Assembly: GCA_019309685.1 (NCBI GenBank)
Contig: JAFDFT010000072.1
Span: forward strand, 1-8,446
DNA from: Deltaproteobacteria bacterium
GTDB taxonomy: Bacteria; Desulfobacterota; Desulfobacteria; Desulfobacterales; JAABPS01
DNA length: 8,446 nucleotides
Direction: 5' to 3'
Under the pieces are notes generated by a model. It saw only the letters and a program-made list of their open reading frames with translations. It was not told where the DNA came from and searched no databases. This document shows positions 1-6,539 of this stretch, in pieces (position 1 is the first letter of the stretch; every line of letters starts with the position of its first letter). The translations under genes were made by a program, and so were the position numbers.

Positions 1-434
1 ACAAAAGAAGCAGTATTGATAATAGATCCGCCGCCCGCGCGGCGAAGAGCAGGGATACCATACTTGCAACCCAAAAACACTCCTTTGAGGTTGATGGCCA
101 TGGTCAGATCCCAGACATCTTCTTCAGTGTTTATTGCATCATCATCTGAACCGTGCATAATACCGGCATTGTTGAAAAGGATATGTAATTTTTCAAACTT
201 TTCTTCAGATGTTTGAACCATTTTTTCGCAATCAGACGCTTTTGAAACATCCGCAAGAATATAATCGGCTTTACCGCCTTTATCAGTTATCAATGTTGTT
301 GTTTCATTTACACCTTCTTCGTTCACATCTACTGCTAATATACTGGCGCCTTCTTCTGCAAAAAGAAGGGCAGTTTCTCTTCCGATCCCGCTGGCTGCGC
401 CAGTAATGATAGCTGTTTTATCTTTTAACCGCAT
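1..434 (-). CDS. Short-chain dehydrogenase/reductase (SDR), N-terminal part, cut by window edge
   Basis: The first 144 residues of a classical SDR oxidoreductase are visible; the rest lies beyond the left edge. The Rossmann dinucleotide motif TGAASGIG is at residues 11-18. An Asp at the end of beta-2 (VDV, residue 36) suggests NAD(H) rather than NADP(H). The structural motif NNAG is at 88-91 and the conserved Asn of INLKG at 115. The catalytic Ser and the YxxxK pair would fall beyond the edge, so activity cannot be judged. The ATG at 434 is preceded by AGGAG (449-445) at 10 nt, a good ribosome site. It lies 74 nt after the gamma-glutamyl hydrolase gene on the same strand with no terminator between them, so it is probably the third gene of that operon. 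By context it may oxidise an alcohol or gamma-glutamyl intermediate from an amine. The family is certain; the substrate is unknown. Confidence 0.93.
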   Translation of the reverse strand, partial: MRLKDKTAIITGAASGIGRETALLFAEEGASILAVDVNEEGVNETTTLITDKGGKADYILADVSKASDCEKMVQTSEEKFEKLHILFNNAGIMHGSDDDAINTEEDVWDLTMAINLKGVFLGCKYGIPALRRAGGGSIINTASF

Positions 435-508
435 TGTATTTGATCTCCTATGTTTATGGGTTTAATAGATCCTAAAATGCCATATTTAAGGTTGAATGTA
501 TTGGGACA

Positions 509-1225
509 TTATTTATTAGACCCAGCAGTCTTTACAAAAGCATTATACAGCTCTTGCTGCTTTTCATCTGTTTCGGCAGTTAGTTCCGGGTGCCATTGAA
601 CACCCAGAAGCCAGGGATGATCCGGCATTTCAATGCCTTCTATGACATTATCCGGTGCAAAGGCTGAGACAATCAGCCCAGGTGCGAGTTTTTTTATGCC
701 CTGATGATGCCACGACAATGGGTTGACTTCAGTATCGTTTAATATTTGCATCAGACGTGTATCCGGCTTGACGGTTACCAAATGAGCAGCAGGTTTCCGG
801 GGAGGCAGGCGATGATGAACTTTATCTCCTATCATATCCGGCAGATCTTCATACAAGGAGCCGCCTAGAGCAACATTGATAACGTGAATTCCCCTGCAAA
901 TAGCAAATGTGGGCAGGCCGGAATCAATAATACGTTTTGCCAGATTGAATTCTCCTTTATCCCTTTCTTCATCTACCATGTAAATGGTTTCATGGTTCGT
1001 ACCATTGTAATGATGTGGATCAATGTCTCCACCGCCGCAAAAGATCAATCCATCAAGTTTGTCCAGCAAAATGCCAGGACGTGGGTCTCCTGGAGGAATA
1101 GCTATAGGTATGCCGCCTGCACGTCGAATTGCATAAATATGTTTAGCAGGGATTGTAAAATGATCTGCTTTATTTCGACCATACGTGGTAATGCCGATGA
1201 GCGGTGCGTTGTCAGATTTAATCAT
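509..1225 (-). CDS. Gamma-glutamyl hydrolase, class I glutamine amidotransferase fold (peptidase C26, PuuD-like)
   Basis: A 238-residue cytoplasmic enzyme of the C26 family, which cleaves gamma-glutamyl amides (in the Puu pathway, gamma-glutamyl-GABA to glutamate and GABA). Landmarks run in family order: IGITTYGR near the N-terminus, the oxyanion-side loop CGGGDIDP at 63-70, the nucleophile elbow AICRGIHVIN with Cys110, and WHPE at 211-214 giving His212 and Glu214 of the Cys-His-Glu triad. SWHHQGI (171-177) is also typical of PuuD-like proteins. Length is normal for the family. The ATG at 1225 starts 2 nt after the stop of the glutamine synthetase-like gene. Its ribosome site must be the GAAAGA inside that gene's last codons, so the two are very likely translationally coupled. 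The pairing points to removal of a glutamyl group attached by the neighbour. The actual amine is not shown by the sequence. A general C26 hydrolase role is the main alternative. Confidence 0.93.
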   Translation of the reverse strand: MIKSDNAPLIGITTYGRNKADHFTIPAKHIYAIRRAGGIPIAIPPGDPRPGILLDKLDGLIFCGGGDIDPHHYNGTNHETIYMVDEERDKGEFNLAKRIIDSGLPTFAICRGIHVINVALGGSLYEDLPDMIGDKVHHRLPPRKPAAHLVTVKPDTRLMQILNDTEVNPLSWHHQGIKKLAPGLIVSAFAPDNVIEGIEMPDHPWLLGVQWHPELTAETDEKQQELYNAFVKTAGSNK

Positions 1226-1227
1226 AT

Positions 1228-2607
1228 TTAAATTCTTTCAAAATACCGGTTTTTTTCCCAATCTGTTACCGTACTGTCAAAGGCTTTTTGTTCAACACGA
1301 AAAAAATGAGTGTAATGTTCTACCACTTCTTTTCCAAAAGCTTTCATCGCGAAATCGCTTTTTTCAAACTGATCGGTTGCATCTCGCAATGTAAGCGGTA
1401 ACTGGACAAGTTGTTTTTCCGTGTACGCGTCACCGGAAAATATTGGCGGAGGTTCAATTTTATTGGCAATACCATCTAGGCCCGAAGCCATGGCTGCCGT
1501 GTAAGCAAGATAGGGATTGCAGTCTGCACCCGGGACTCTGCATTCAATGCGCAAGCTGTTTTCTTTGCCCACAATTCTGAACCCTGCTGTTCGGTTGTCA
1601 TAACTCCATGCCAGTCGGGTAGGCGCCCATGAGCCTGACTGGTACCGTTTATACGAGTTGACTGTTGGTGCGTAAAAAACCATGAGTTCAGGCATACGCG
1701 CCATCCATCCGCCCAGAAACCAAAAGAAGATATTAGATCCTTTAACGGGTCCTGCCTGAATGCTTCCCGGAAAGACGTTTTTATCCTGCCGCCATAGGCT
1801 TAAATGGATATGACAGCTCGAACCGGCTTGTTTTTCATCAAACTTGGCCATAAACGTGACGCTGATGCCAAGATTATCCGCGATATCTTTCATGCAATGC
1901 TTGTAAATGGCGTGGCTGTCTGCCATGGTCAGAATATCACTATGCTGAATATTTAATTCCTGCTGTCCCAGCCCCCATTCTCCTTTTGAACCTTCCACAG
2001 GGATACCTGATTTTTTTAAATTTCGGCGAACTTCCGCGTTGAAAAATTCCACACGGCTTCCCTGCAAGGCATGGTAATCTTCTATGTACCATCCGGCAGG
2101 TTCCAGATTCTGATATTTACCCTCGGCAGCATCTCGATACGTGTTATTGAACATATAATATTCAATTTCTGACCCTGCTTTTGCCGTGTATCCCATTTCC
2201 CTTGCTTTCTCGATCTGTTCTATCAGAAGGGAACGGGGCGCAATACTGACGAAATTTCCTGTTTTGTTATCATGAATATCGCACAAGACCATGGCTGTTT
2301 TATTAAGCCAGGAGGCAATGCGAAGTGTATTCATGTCCGGAGATAATGTGACATCTCCGTATCCAAGATTCCAGTTTGCAAAACTATATCCCTGCACAGG
2401 TTCCATTTCCATGTCAACGGTCAGCAAATAGTCGCACGCGTGAGAACCGTGTTCCGCAATGGCGTCTAAGAAGAATTCCGCGTCATACCGTTTACCAACA
2501 AACCGTCCGTACAGATCCGTGAATACAACAAGGACTGTTTCAATTTCTTCTACCTGGACAAGGGACTTGAGTTCGTCAACAGATAGTATTCCTTTGGATG
2601 TTGTCAT
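1228..2607 (-). CDS. Glutamine synthetase-family gamma-glutamyl-amine ligase (PuuA-like)
   Basis: A 459-residue protein with the complete glutamine synthetase fold: a small beta-Grasp domain (about 1-115) and a catalytic domain (about 120-459). Active-site landmarks are GSEIEYYMF (145-153, metal-binding Glu147/Glu149), EWGLGQQELN (210-219), CHIHLS with His266/His268, KRYQSGSWAP from 320, NRTAGFRI from 338, and RIECRVPG (353-360) followed by ADCNPYLAY. The classic adenylylation-loop sequence of ammonium-assimilating GlnA is absent; instead there is GDAYTEKQLVQLP, as in PuuA-like enzymes. I therefore infer ATP-dependent gamma-glutamylation of an amine rather than glutamine synthesis. The adjoining hydrolase gene, 2 nt downstream, supports this. 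The ATG at 2607 has AAAGGA (2619-2614) 6 nt upstream, a good site. A candidate promoter lies at 2667-2639. Substrate candidates from known relatives are polyamines, ethanolamine, alkylamines or aromatic amines; the sequence does not decide among them. Confidence 0.93.
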   Translation of the reverse strand: MTTSKGILSVDELKSLVQVEEIETVLVVFTDLYGRFVGKRYDAEFFLDAIAEHGSHACDYLLTVDMEMEPVQGYSFANWNLGYGDVTLSPDMNTLRIASWLNKTAMVLCDIHDNKTGNFVSIAPRSLLIEQIEKAREMGYTAKAGSEIEYYMFNNTYRDAAEGKYQNLEPAGWYIEDYHALQGSRVEFFNAEVRRNLKKSGIPVEGSKGEWGLGQQELNIQHSDILTMADSHAIYKHCMKDIADNLGISVTFMAKFDEKQAGSSCHIHLSLWRQDKNVFPGSIQAGPVKGSNIFFWFLGGWMARMPELMVFYAPTVNSYKRYQSGSWAPTRLAWSYDNRTAGFRIVGKENSLRIECRVPGADCNPYLAYTAAMASGLDGIANKIEPPPIFSGDAYTEKQLVQLPLTLRDATDQFEKSDFAMKAFGKEVVEHYTHFFRVEQKAFDSTVTDWEKNRYFERI

Positions 2608-2638
2608 AATTTATCCTTTTAAAAAAAAATATCCGATA

Positions 2639-2667
2639 AAATTAAGTTTTCCTGCAATGTTTGTCAA
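2639..2667 (-). promoter_or_regulatory. Candidate sigma-70 promoter for the gamma-glutamyl operon
   Basis: Read on the minus strand there is a perfect -35 TTGACA (2667-2662), a 17-nt spacer and a weak -10 TAATTT (2644-2639). Predicted initiation near 2632 would give a leader of about 25 nt that includes the AAAGGA ribosome site. It lies between the aldehyde dehydrogenase remnant and the ligase start, so the operon could still be expressed after loss of the upstream gene. The -10 matches consensus at only 3 of 6 positions. Confidence 0.4.
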
Positions 2668-2711
2668 ATATCAGGTAATAGTCGTACGCAAATGATATGA
2701 TTTTGGACGAG

Positions 2712-2915
2712 TCAGGTGTTCATATCCCACGCTGGAAAGCGTACACCCGCGTCAATCATGCCCGAACATAATTTATCTCTTTCATCTATAGGAACAAGAC
2801 TCTATTCTTTTTGAGCGTACATTGAATTGGAGATTACTTTGTCGATTTCATCTGGTGTTGCGTGGGCACGCTCACAAAAGATACTGCCGTCAATGGGGGA
2901 TATTGTTTGTTGCAT
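2712..2915 (-). pseudogene. Aldehyde dehydrogenase remnant (N-terminal fragment with in-frame amber stop)
   Basis: Read from ATG at 2915, the frame starts MQQTISPIDGSIFCERA, the usual opening of NAD-dependent aldehyde dehydrogenases found beside gamma-glutamyl-amine genes (ISPIDGS followed by ER and an EID helix). It continues through ATPDEIDKVI to AQKE. A TAG (2804-2802) then stands where the family nearly always has Trp (AQxxW), consistent with a TGG-to-TAG change. Beyond the stop the same frame still reads VPIDERDKLCSGMIDA (residues 41-56), matching the family's PxxERxxLCxxMxDA stretch. Similarity then collapses (GVRFPAWDMNT) and a TGA follows at 2714-2712. AWDMNT might echo the later family segment AWQMGRP after an internal deletion, but that is speculative. 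The remaining ~430 residues, including the catalytic Cys and Glu, are gone. It lies about 105 nt upstream of the ligase, same strand, where a PuuC-type enzyme would belong. Confidence 0.75.
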
Positions 2916-2945
2916 AGTTTAAGCTTTTGCACATTGATTTATTTT

Positions 2946-2976
2946 ATTATATTTTACTCTGATAATATCTGTTATC
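2946..2976 (-). promoter_or_regulatory. Candidate promoter with overlapping GATAA-TTATC dyad, upstream of the aldehyde dehydrogenase remnant
   Basis: On the minus strand a perfect -10 TATAAT lies at 2951-2946. It is 18 nt from a partial -35 ATAACA (2975-2970; 4 of 6 consensus positions). The predicted start near 2939 is 24 nt before the remnant's ATG. Overlapping the -35 is a small dyad, GATAA at 2961-2965 and TTATC at 2972-2976, separated by 6 nt, which could be a repressor site. It looks like the original promoter of the gene cluster, left in place when the first gene decayed. Confidence 0.35.
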
Positions 2977-3010
2977 TCAAGGCAATTGTTTGGATTTAGG
3001 TTTTAAGTTT

Positions 3011-3147
3011 TACGCGTTAAGCACCAAATGTAGAATGATGAATATCGAACACCGAATCACGAAGTTCTCTTATGTTTTTTGCTGGCTGTGCAATTGATAA
3101 CTACACATTCCCTTCGATATTCGACATTTAGCGTTCATTATTCGATT
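3011..3147. repeat. Imperfect inverted, TTCGA/TCGAA-rich intergenic repeat
   Basis: The left arm (about 3011-3064) carries CAAATGTAGAATGATGAAT, ATATCGAA and ACCGAATCACGAAG. The right arm (about 3112-3147) reads CTTCGATATTCGACATTTAGCG then TTCATTATTCGA. Its reverse complement, AAATGTCGAATATCGAAG, matches the left arm apart from a short insertion. The arms flank about 47 nt of unrelated sequence. I associate such TCGAAT-rich palindromic stretches with dispersed intergenic repeats in sulfate-reducing bacteria; whether this is one of many copies cannot be seen here. It sits downstream of the acyl-CoA synthetase gene. Confidence 0.5.
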
Positions 3148-3241
3148 TTTTTCAAATATATTTTTATTGCTTCACTCGAATCTTTCTAAAGTCACCAACT
3201 TCTTTGAGATTATCAATATTTATAAATCACGCAATAACATT

Positions 3242-4630
3242 CTATTGAGACGGCATCCTTCTTTTAGCATAACTCCACATGTGGGAGAAAGCTTGGATTG
3301 CCATTTCAGGGTACGCAACGCAAGGTATTTTTTGTTTCAGCAGATAATCGCTGGTTGATCGGGTGTCTTCTTTGGCACCCAGCAGAGATACAAAAACAGG
3401 TTTTGAACGGTTTTCACTGATAAATTCTGAAAGCAGATGAAATGGTTCAGCCCCTGAAACAGCAAAAGAGATAAAAACAATCCCATGCACGCCTTTATCT
3501 TCAAAAAGCGCTTTAAGGATTTCCATGGATATTTTATCAAAACCATGGACCATCATATCCGGAAATATATCGATTGGGTTATATGCTTTGGATGGTGTTG
3601 CAATGACGTGTGATAGCGCTTCAGCTGTTTTTTTAGAAAACTTTGCGATAGACACATTGTTTTTGACGGCCGCGTCTACACTCATGATCGCCTGGGCACC
3701 GCTAAAGGTGACAATCGCGATGTTGTTTCCTTTTGGAAGCGGCATCCATTCAAAGCCCATGAGCGTGTTAATCATTTCTTCAATGCCGTTCATGCGAAGT
3801 ATGCCCGATTGCTGTAAGGCTCCGTTTAGTACTGCGTTGTTTACCGCGAGGCTTGCAGTATGGGAAGCGCTTGCTCGCGAGCCTTCCACGGTTTGGCCGC
3901 CTTTTAATAAAAGGACAGGTTTTTTTGGAGTCGCCTGTTTGGCACTTTTAATGAATTTGGCACCGTTTCTGATATCTTCAATGTACATGCCGATAGTTCG
4001 GGTTTGATCATCTTCCAGGAAATATTGTAGAACATCAGATTCATCCACATCTATCTTATTGCCAAGACCGATCCCCTTTGATATGCCAAGACTTTCAAGT
4101 GATCCGATATATCTCAATAGCGCTCCAACAAAGATTCCTGATTGTGAGACAAAGCCCACCCCTCCAGGCAGAAGCATGTTTTCATCTGTAAAATATGAGG
4201 TTGTTAAGCCACTGGATGTATTAATAATCCCCAGGGTATTGGGGCCGAATCCTCTCATCCCGCTGGATTGAAGGATTTTAGAAATTTCATCTTGATAGTG
4301 TCTGCCTTGCTCTCCGGATTCAGCGAAACCTTCTGATGAGATCACAACTCCTTTTACTCCCTTCTTAGCGCATTCATGAACTGCATTTGGAACTAAGGGC
4401 GGCGGAATGAGCATTACAGCAAGATCTACATCAAAGGGAATTTTATCCAGACTGGAATATAGTGAGACACCATTAACAGACCCTCCTTTTGGATTAACAC
4501 CGGCAATTTTTCCCTTAAACCCTGTATCTATAAGCGTTTTTAAGAGTATCGCACCCGGCTTAAAAGGATCCAAAGACGCACCAACTACAGCCAGACTCCC
4601 GGACTCCATGACTTCTTTTAGCGTTCGCAT
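3242..4630 (-). CDS. ADP-forming acyl-CoA synthetase, alpha-type subunit (CoA-binding and succinyl-CoA ligase-like domains)
   Basis: At 462 residues the protein matches stand-alone alpha chains of NDP-forming acyl-CoA synthetases (Acd type, which interconvert acyl-CoA + ADP + Pi and acid + CoA + ATP). A CoA-binding Rossmann domain covers about 1-130 (VVGASLDPFKPG at 15-26; GFGPNTLGI at 127-135). Flavodoxin-like ligase domains follow, with FVSQSG at 160-165, GLGNKIDVDESD at 188-199 and the phospho-His loop SRASASHTASLA, giving His257. YNPIDIFPD (350-358) is also typical. The ATP-grasp domain needed for the nucleotide half-reaction is missing, as is normal for the split form, but no beta-subunit gene lies in the window. 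ATG 4630 is the first start after an in-frame TAA; its ribosome site (AAAGA) is weak. The gene is divergent from serA, 226 bp away. The acyl substrate is unknown; a non-catalytic or regulatory CoA-binding role is an alternative. Confidence 0.88.
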   Translation of the reverse strand: MRTLKEVMESGSLAVVGASLDPFKPGAILLKTLIDTGFKGKIAGVNPKGGSVNGVSLYSSLDKIPFDVDLAVMLIPPPLVPNAVHECAKKGVKGVVISSEGFAESGEQGRHYQDEISKILQSSGMRGFGPNTLGIINTSSGLTTSYFTDENMLLPGGVGFVSQSGIFVGALLRYIGSLESLGISKGIGLGNKIDVDESDVLQYFLEDDQTRTIGMYIEDIRNGAKFIKSAKQATPKKPVLLLKGGQTVEGSRASASHTASLAVNNAVLNGALQQSGILRMNGIEEMINTLMGFEWMPLPKGNNIAIVTFSGAQAIMSVDAAVKNNVSIAKFSKKTAEALSHVIATPSKAYNPIDIFPDMMVHGFDKISMEILKALFEDKGVHGIVFISFAVSGAEPFHLLSEFISENRSKPVFVSLLGAKEDTRSTSDYLLKQKIPCVAYPEMAIQAFSHMWSYAKRRMPSQ

Positions 4631-4663
4631 TGTTTTCTTTATTTAAAATTATGTTTTATATCC

Positions 4664-4692
4664 AAACTCCTCAGAGAGACTGAAAGGAGTTT
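4664..4692. promoter_or_regulatory. Hairpin/dyad in the divergent acyl-CoA synthetase-serA control region
   Basis: AAACTCC (4664-4670) and TCAG (4671-4674) pair with CTGA (4680-4683) and GGAGTTT (4686-4692). This makes an 11-bp stem with a 5-nt loop and a 2-nt bulge. It lies 33 bp before the acyl-CoA synthetase start, just upstream of a minus-strand TATAAA (4660-4655). It could be an operator for that gene, a 5'-leader hairpin if transcription starts further upstream, or a weak terminator (TTTATTGTTT follows on the plus strand). Nothing upstream on the plus strand needs terminating, so I favour an operator or leader role. Confidence 0.4.
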
Positions 4693-4778
4693 TATTGTTT
4701 GCTTGTCAAAAAGTTGTGGCGGAGTATAGTGAATACAAAATCAGGTGTCAATTAAAAGAGATTGGCAAATACGAACAC

Positions 4779-4807
4779 TTTACAATTATTAAAGACTTGA
4801 ATATACT
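4779..4807 (+). promoter_or_regulatory. Candidate sigma-70 promoter for serA
   Basis: TTTACA (4779-4784; 5 of 6 consensus) and TATACT (4802-4807; 5 of 6) are separated by the ideal 17 nt. Predicted start near 4814 gives a leader of about 43 nt. A second, more distal possibility is TTGTCA (4703-4708) with TATAGT (4725-4730) at 16 nt, which would give a leader of about 120 nt. Both face serA; the proximal one has better spacing. Confidence 0.55.
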
Positions 4808-4856
4808 AAAAGGCCGGATGGAATCCAGATAAATTTAAAAAGGGAGCCCTAATAAA

Positions 4857-6449
4857 ATGATGAAAGTGATGATACGGGATAACATGTCGCCCATTGCAAA
4901 AGAAATTCTGGAGGCAAGCGAACATATTGAAGCGGTAATAGATAATAATAAGGAAACAAATGATCCTTCAAAACTATCTGAAATTATAGGAGAATATCAT
5001 GGGCTTGCCATTCGAAGCGGCACAAAAATTACAGAAGAGGTATTAAAGAATGCGAGCAATTTGAAAGTGATAGGACGCGCAGGTATTGGTGTGGATAACA
5101 TAGACGTCCAAACTGCCACAAAACATGGCATTGTTGTCATGAACGCACCTGGTGGAAATACAGTCACCACAGCCGAGCATGCCATATCACTAATGCTTTC
5201 TCTTTCGCGAAATATTCCCCAGGCAACCGCTTCTATAAGAGATGGCAAATGGGAGAAAAAAGTATTATCAGGCGTGGAAATAACCGGAAAAGTACTTGGG
5301 ATTATTGGCCTTGGGCATATCGGAAAAATTGTTGCATCCAGAGCAAGAGGGCTTGAAATGAAAGTCATTTCAGCAGATCCGTTTATCAGCAAGGACGCTG
5401 CAGCAAAAATGGAGGTTGAACTTGTCTCCCTGGATGATCTGCTTTCACGATCTGATTTTATTACACTTCATGTTCCGCGCTTGAAAGAAACAGCGGGCAT
5501 GATTAATAAAGATACAATTATAAAAATGAAAAAGGGCGTAAGGATCATCAATTGCTCACGAGGCGAAATTGTAAATATTGATGATTTGCATGATGCGATC
5601 ATTTCCGGCCATGTCGCAGGAGCGGCACTGGATGTCTTTCCAACAGAGCCTCCGGATGCTTCTTTGGCGATCTTACAGCTCCCTCAGGTAATTTTCACAC
5701 CCCATCTTGGTGCAAGTACAGGTGAGGCTCAGGTAAAAGTAGCTGAAATGATTGCCAATCAGATGGTTGACTATCTGACGACCGATATTATTACCAATGC
5801 GGTTAATTTTCCTTCCATTTCAAAAGAGAGCCTCGATAAGATCCATCCGTATCTGCAGCTTGCTGAAAAAATGGGATCGTTAATGGGACAGCTCGAAAGG
5901 AAAATTCATGACATTACAATGATATATACCGGACAAATAGCAAATCTGGATACACGGCTGTTGACTCATGCGGCACTAAAGGGCCTTTTGGGTTCATTTG
6001 CGGACAATCCTGTGAATTATATCAACGCGCCTTCGCTGGCAAAAGAGCGGGGGATAAATGTGAAAGAAACAACCAGTGATGCCAATGATGACTTTGCCGG
6101 CGTTATCAAGGTGAAGCTTGAAGGGCAAAAGAACGGGCCGGGCGAAGTATGGGGAACCATTTTCGGCAGGAAAGATCCAAGGATTGTCAGACTTGGGGAA
6201 ATTTATATGGATGCTATTCCCCAAGGGTCAATGATAATTATTCAAAATATTGATAAACCGGGCGTTATCGGTAATGTAGGGACCACACTTGGTAAGCACA
6301 ATGTAAATATCGGCAGGTTTCATTTGGGAAGACTCGAAGAAAGAGCTCTTTGCATGGTTAATATTGATACACCCGCGGACGAAACAGTTATTGATGAATT
6401 AAAAGCCTTGCCGAATATAGTTTCAGTTCAGCAAGTGTATCTTGAGTAA
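4857..6449 (+). CDS. serA: D-3-phosphoglycerate dehydrogenase, long form with C-terminal ASB and ACT domains
   Basis: This NAD-dependent enzyme oxidises 3-phosphoglycerate to 3-phosphohydroxypyruvate, the first step of serine synthesis in the cytoplasm. All 530 residues of the long form are present. The substrate domain has RSGTKITEEVL (53-63) and GRAGIGVDNID (73-83). The nucleotide domain has GLGHIG (151-156) with Asp174 as the NAD-selecting acid. The catalytic triad residues are Arg235 (CSRGEIVN), Glu264 (PTEPP) and His283 (TPHLGAST). An intervening allosteric substrate-binding domain (about 320-455) and an ACT domain (about 458-530, NIDKPGVIGNVGTTLGKHNVNIG) complete it. The ACT serine-site region reads LGRLEERAL where relatives often carry a Gly pair, so feedback by serine may differ. 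AGGGAG (4841-4846) is 10 nt before ATG 4857 and 13 nt before the next ATG, so the first is preferred. A CoA-transferase gene follows 90 nt later on the same strand. Confidence 0.93.
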   Translation: MMKVMIRDNMSPIAKEILEASEHIEAVIDNNKETNDPSKLSEIIGEYHGLAIRSGTKITEEVLKNASNLKVIGRAGIGVDNIDVQTATKHGIVVMNAPGGNTVTTAEHAISLMLSLSRNIPQATASIRDGKWEKKVLSGVEITGKVLGIIGLGHIGKIVASRARGLEMKVISADPFISKDAAAKMEVELVSLDDLLSRSDFITLHVPRLKETAGMINKDTIIKMKKGVRIINCSRGEIVNIDDLHDAIISGHVAGAALDVFPTEPPDASLAILQLPQVIFTPHLGASTGEAQVKVAEMIANQMVDYLTTDIITNAVNFPSISKESLDKIHPYLQLAEKMGSLMGQLERKIHDITMIYTGQIANLDTRLLTHAALKGLLGSFADNPVNYINAPSLAKERGINVKETTSDANDDFAGVIKVKLEGQKNGPGEVWGTIFGRKDPRIVRLGEIYMDAIPQGSMIIIQNIDKPGVIGNVGTTLGKHNVNIGRFHLGRLEERALCMVNIDTPADETVIDELKALPNIVSVQQVYLE

Positions 6450-6539
6450 CATTTTCACAAACAAATTGATGGAAAGAAAACTATTTTAAGAGAGTAAAAA
6501 AACAGAAACAGTATTTCTATGAAAAAGGGAAAATGAATA

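Larger units (their letters stand above)
2608..3241. other. 634-bp gene-free interval between ligase and acyl-CoA synthetase genes
   Basis: No intact gene is visible on either strand. From right to left it holds about 94 bases of AT-rich sequence after the acyl-CoA synthetase stop (no clear GC-rich terminator), the TCGAA-rich inverted repeat, a candidate promoter with a dyad, the aldehyde dehydrogenase remnant, and the candidate promoter and ribosome site of the ligase. A short plus-strand open frame from 3167 to 3358 has no family resemblance and runs into the synthetase gene antisense, so it is not called. Confidence 0.7.

Noticed and set aside
16..406. Two plus-strand open frames at the left edge
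   Set aside because: The minus strand here encodes an unmistakable SDR (TGAASGIG, NNAG), so both are shadows.
2802..2804. TAG in the aldehyde dehydrogenase frame as a pyrrolysine or readthrough codon
   Set aside because: The expected residue is Trp, one base from TAG, and the frame loses similarity and hits TGA about 30 codons later, so ordinary gene decay explains it better. No pyl genes are visible.
3525..4007. 160-codon plus-strand open frame
   Set aside because: It lies wholly antisense to the acyl-CoA synthetase gene, whose frame shows clear domain motifs; it is a codon-usage shadow.
4704..4709. Minus-strand TTGACA as the -35 of the acyl-CoA synthetase promoter
   Set aside because: No acceptable -10 lies 16-18 nt away on that strand; the positions read CTTTCA or similar.
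4997..5392. 131-codon minus-strand open frame
   Set aside because: It is antisense inside serA over conserved NAD-binding motifs and has no similarity of its own.
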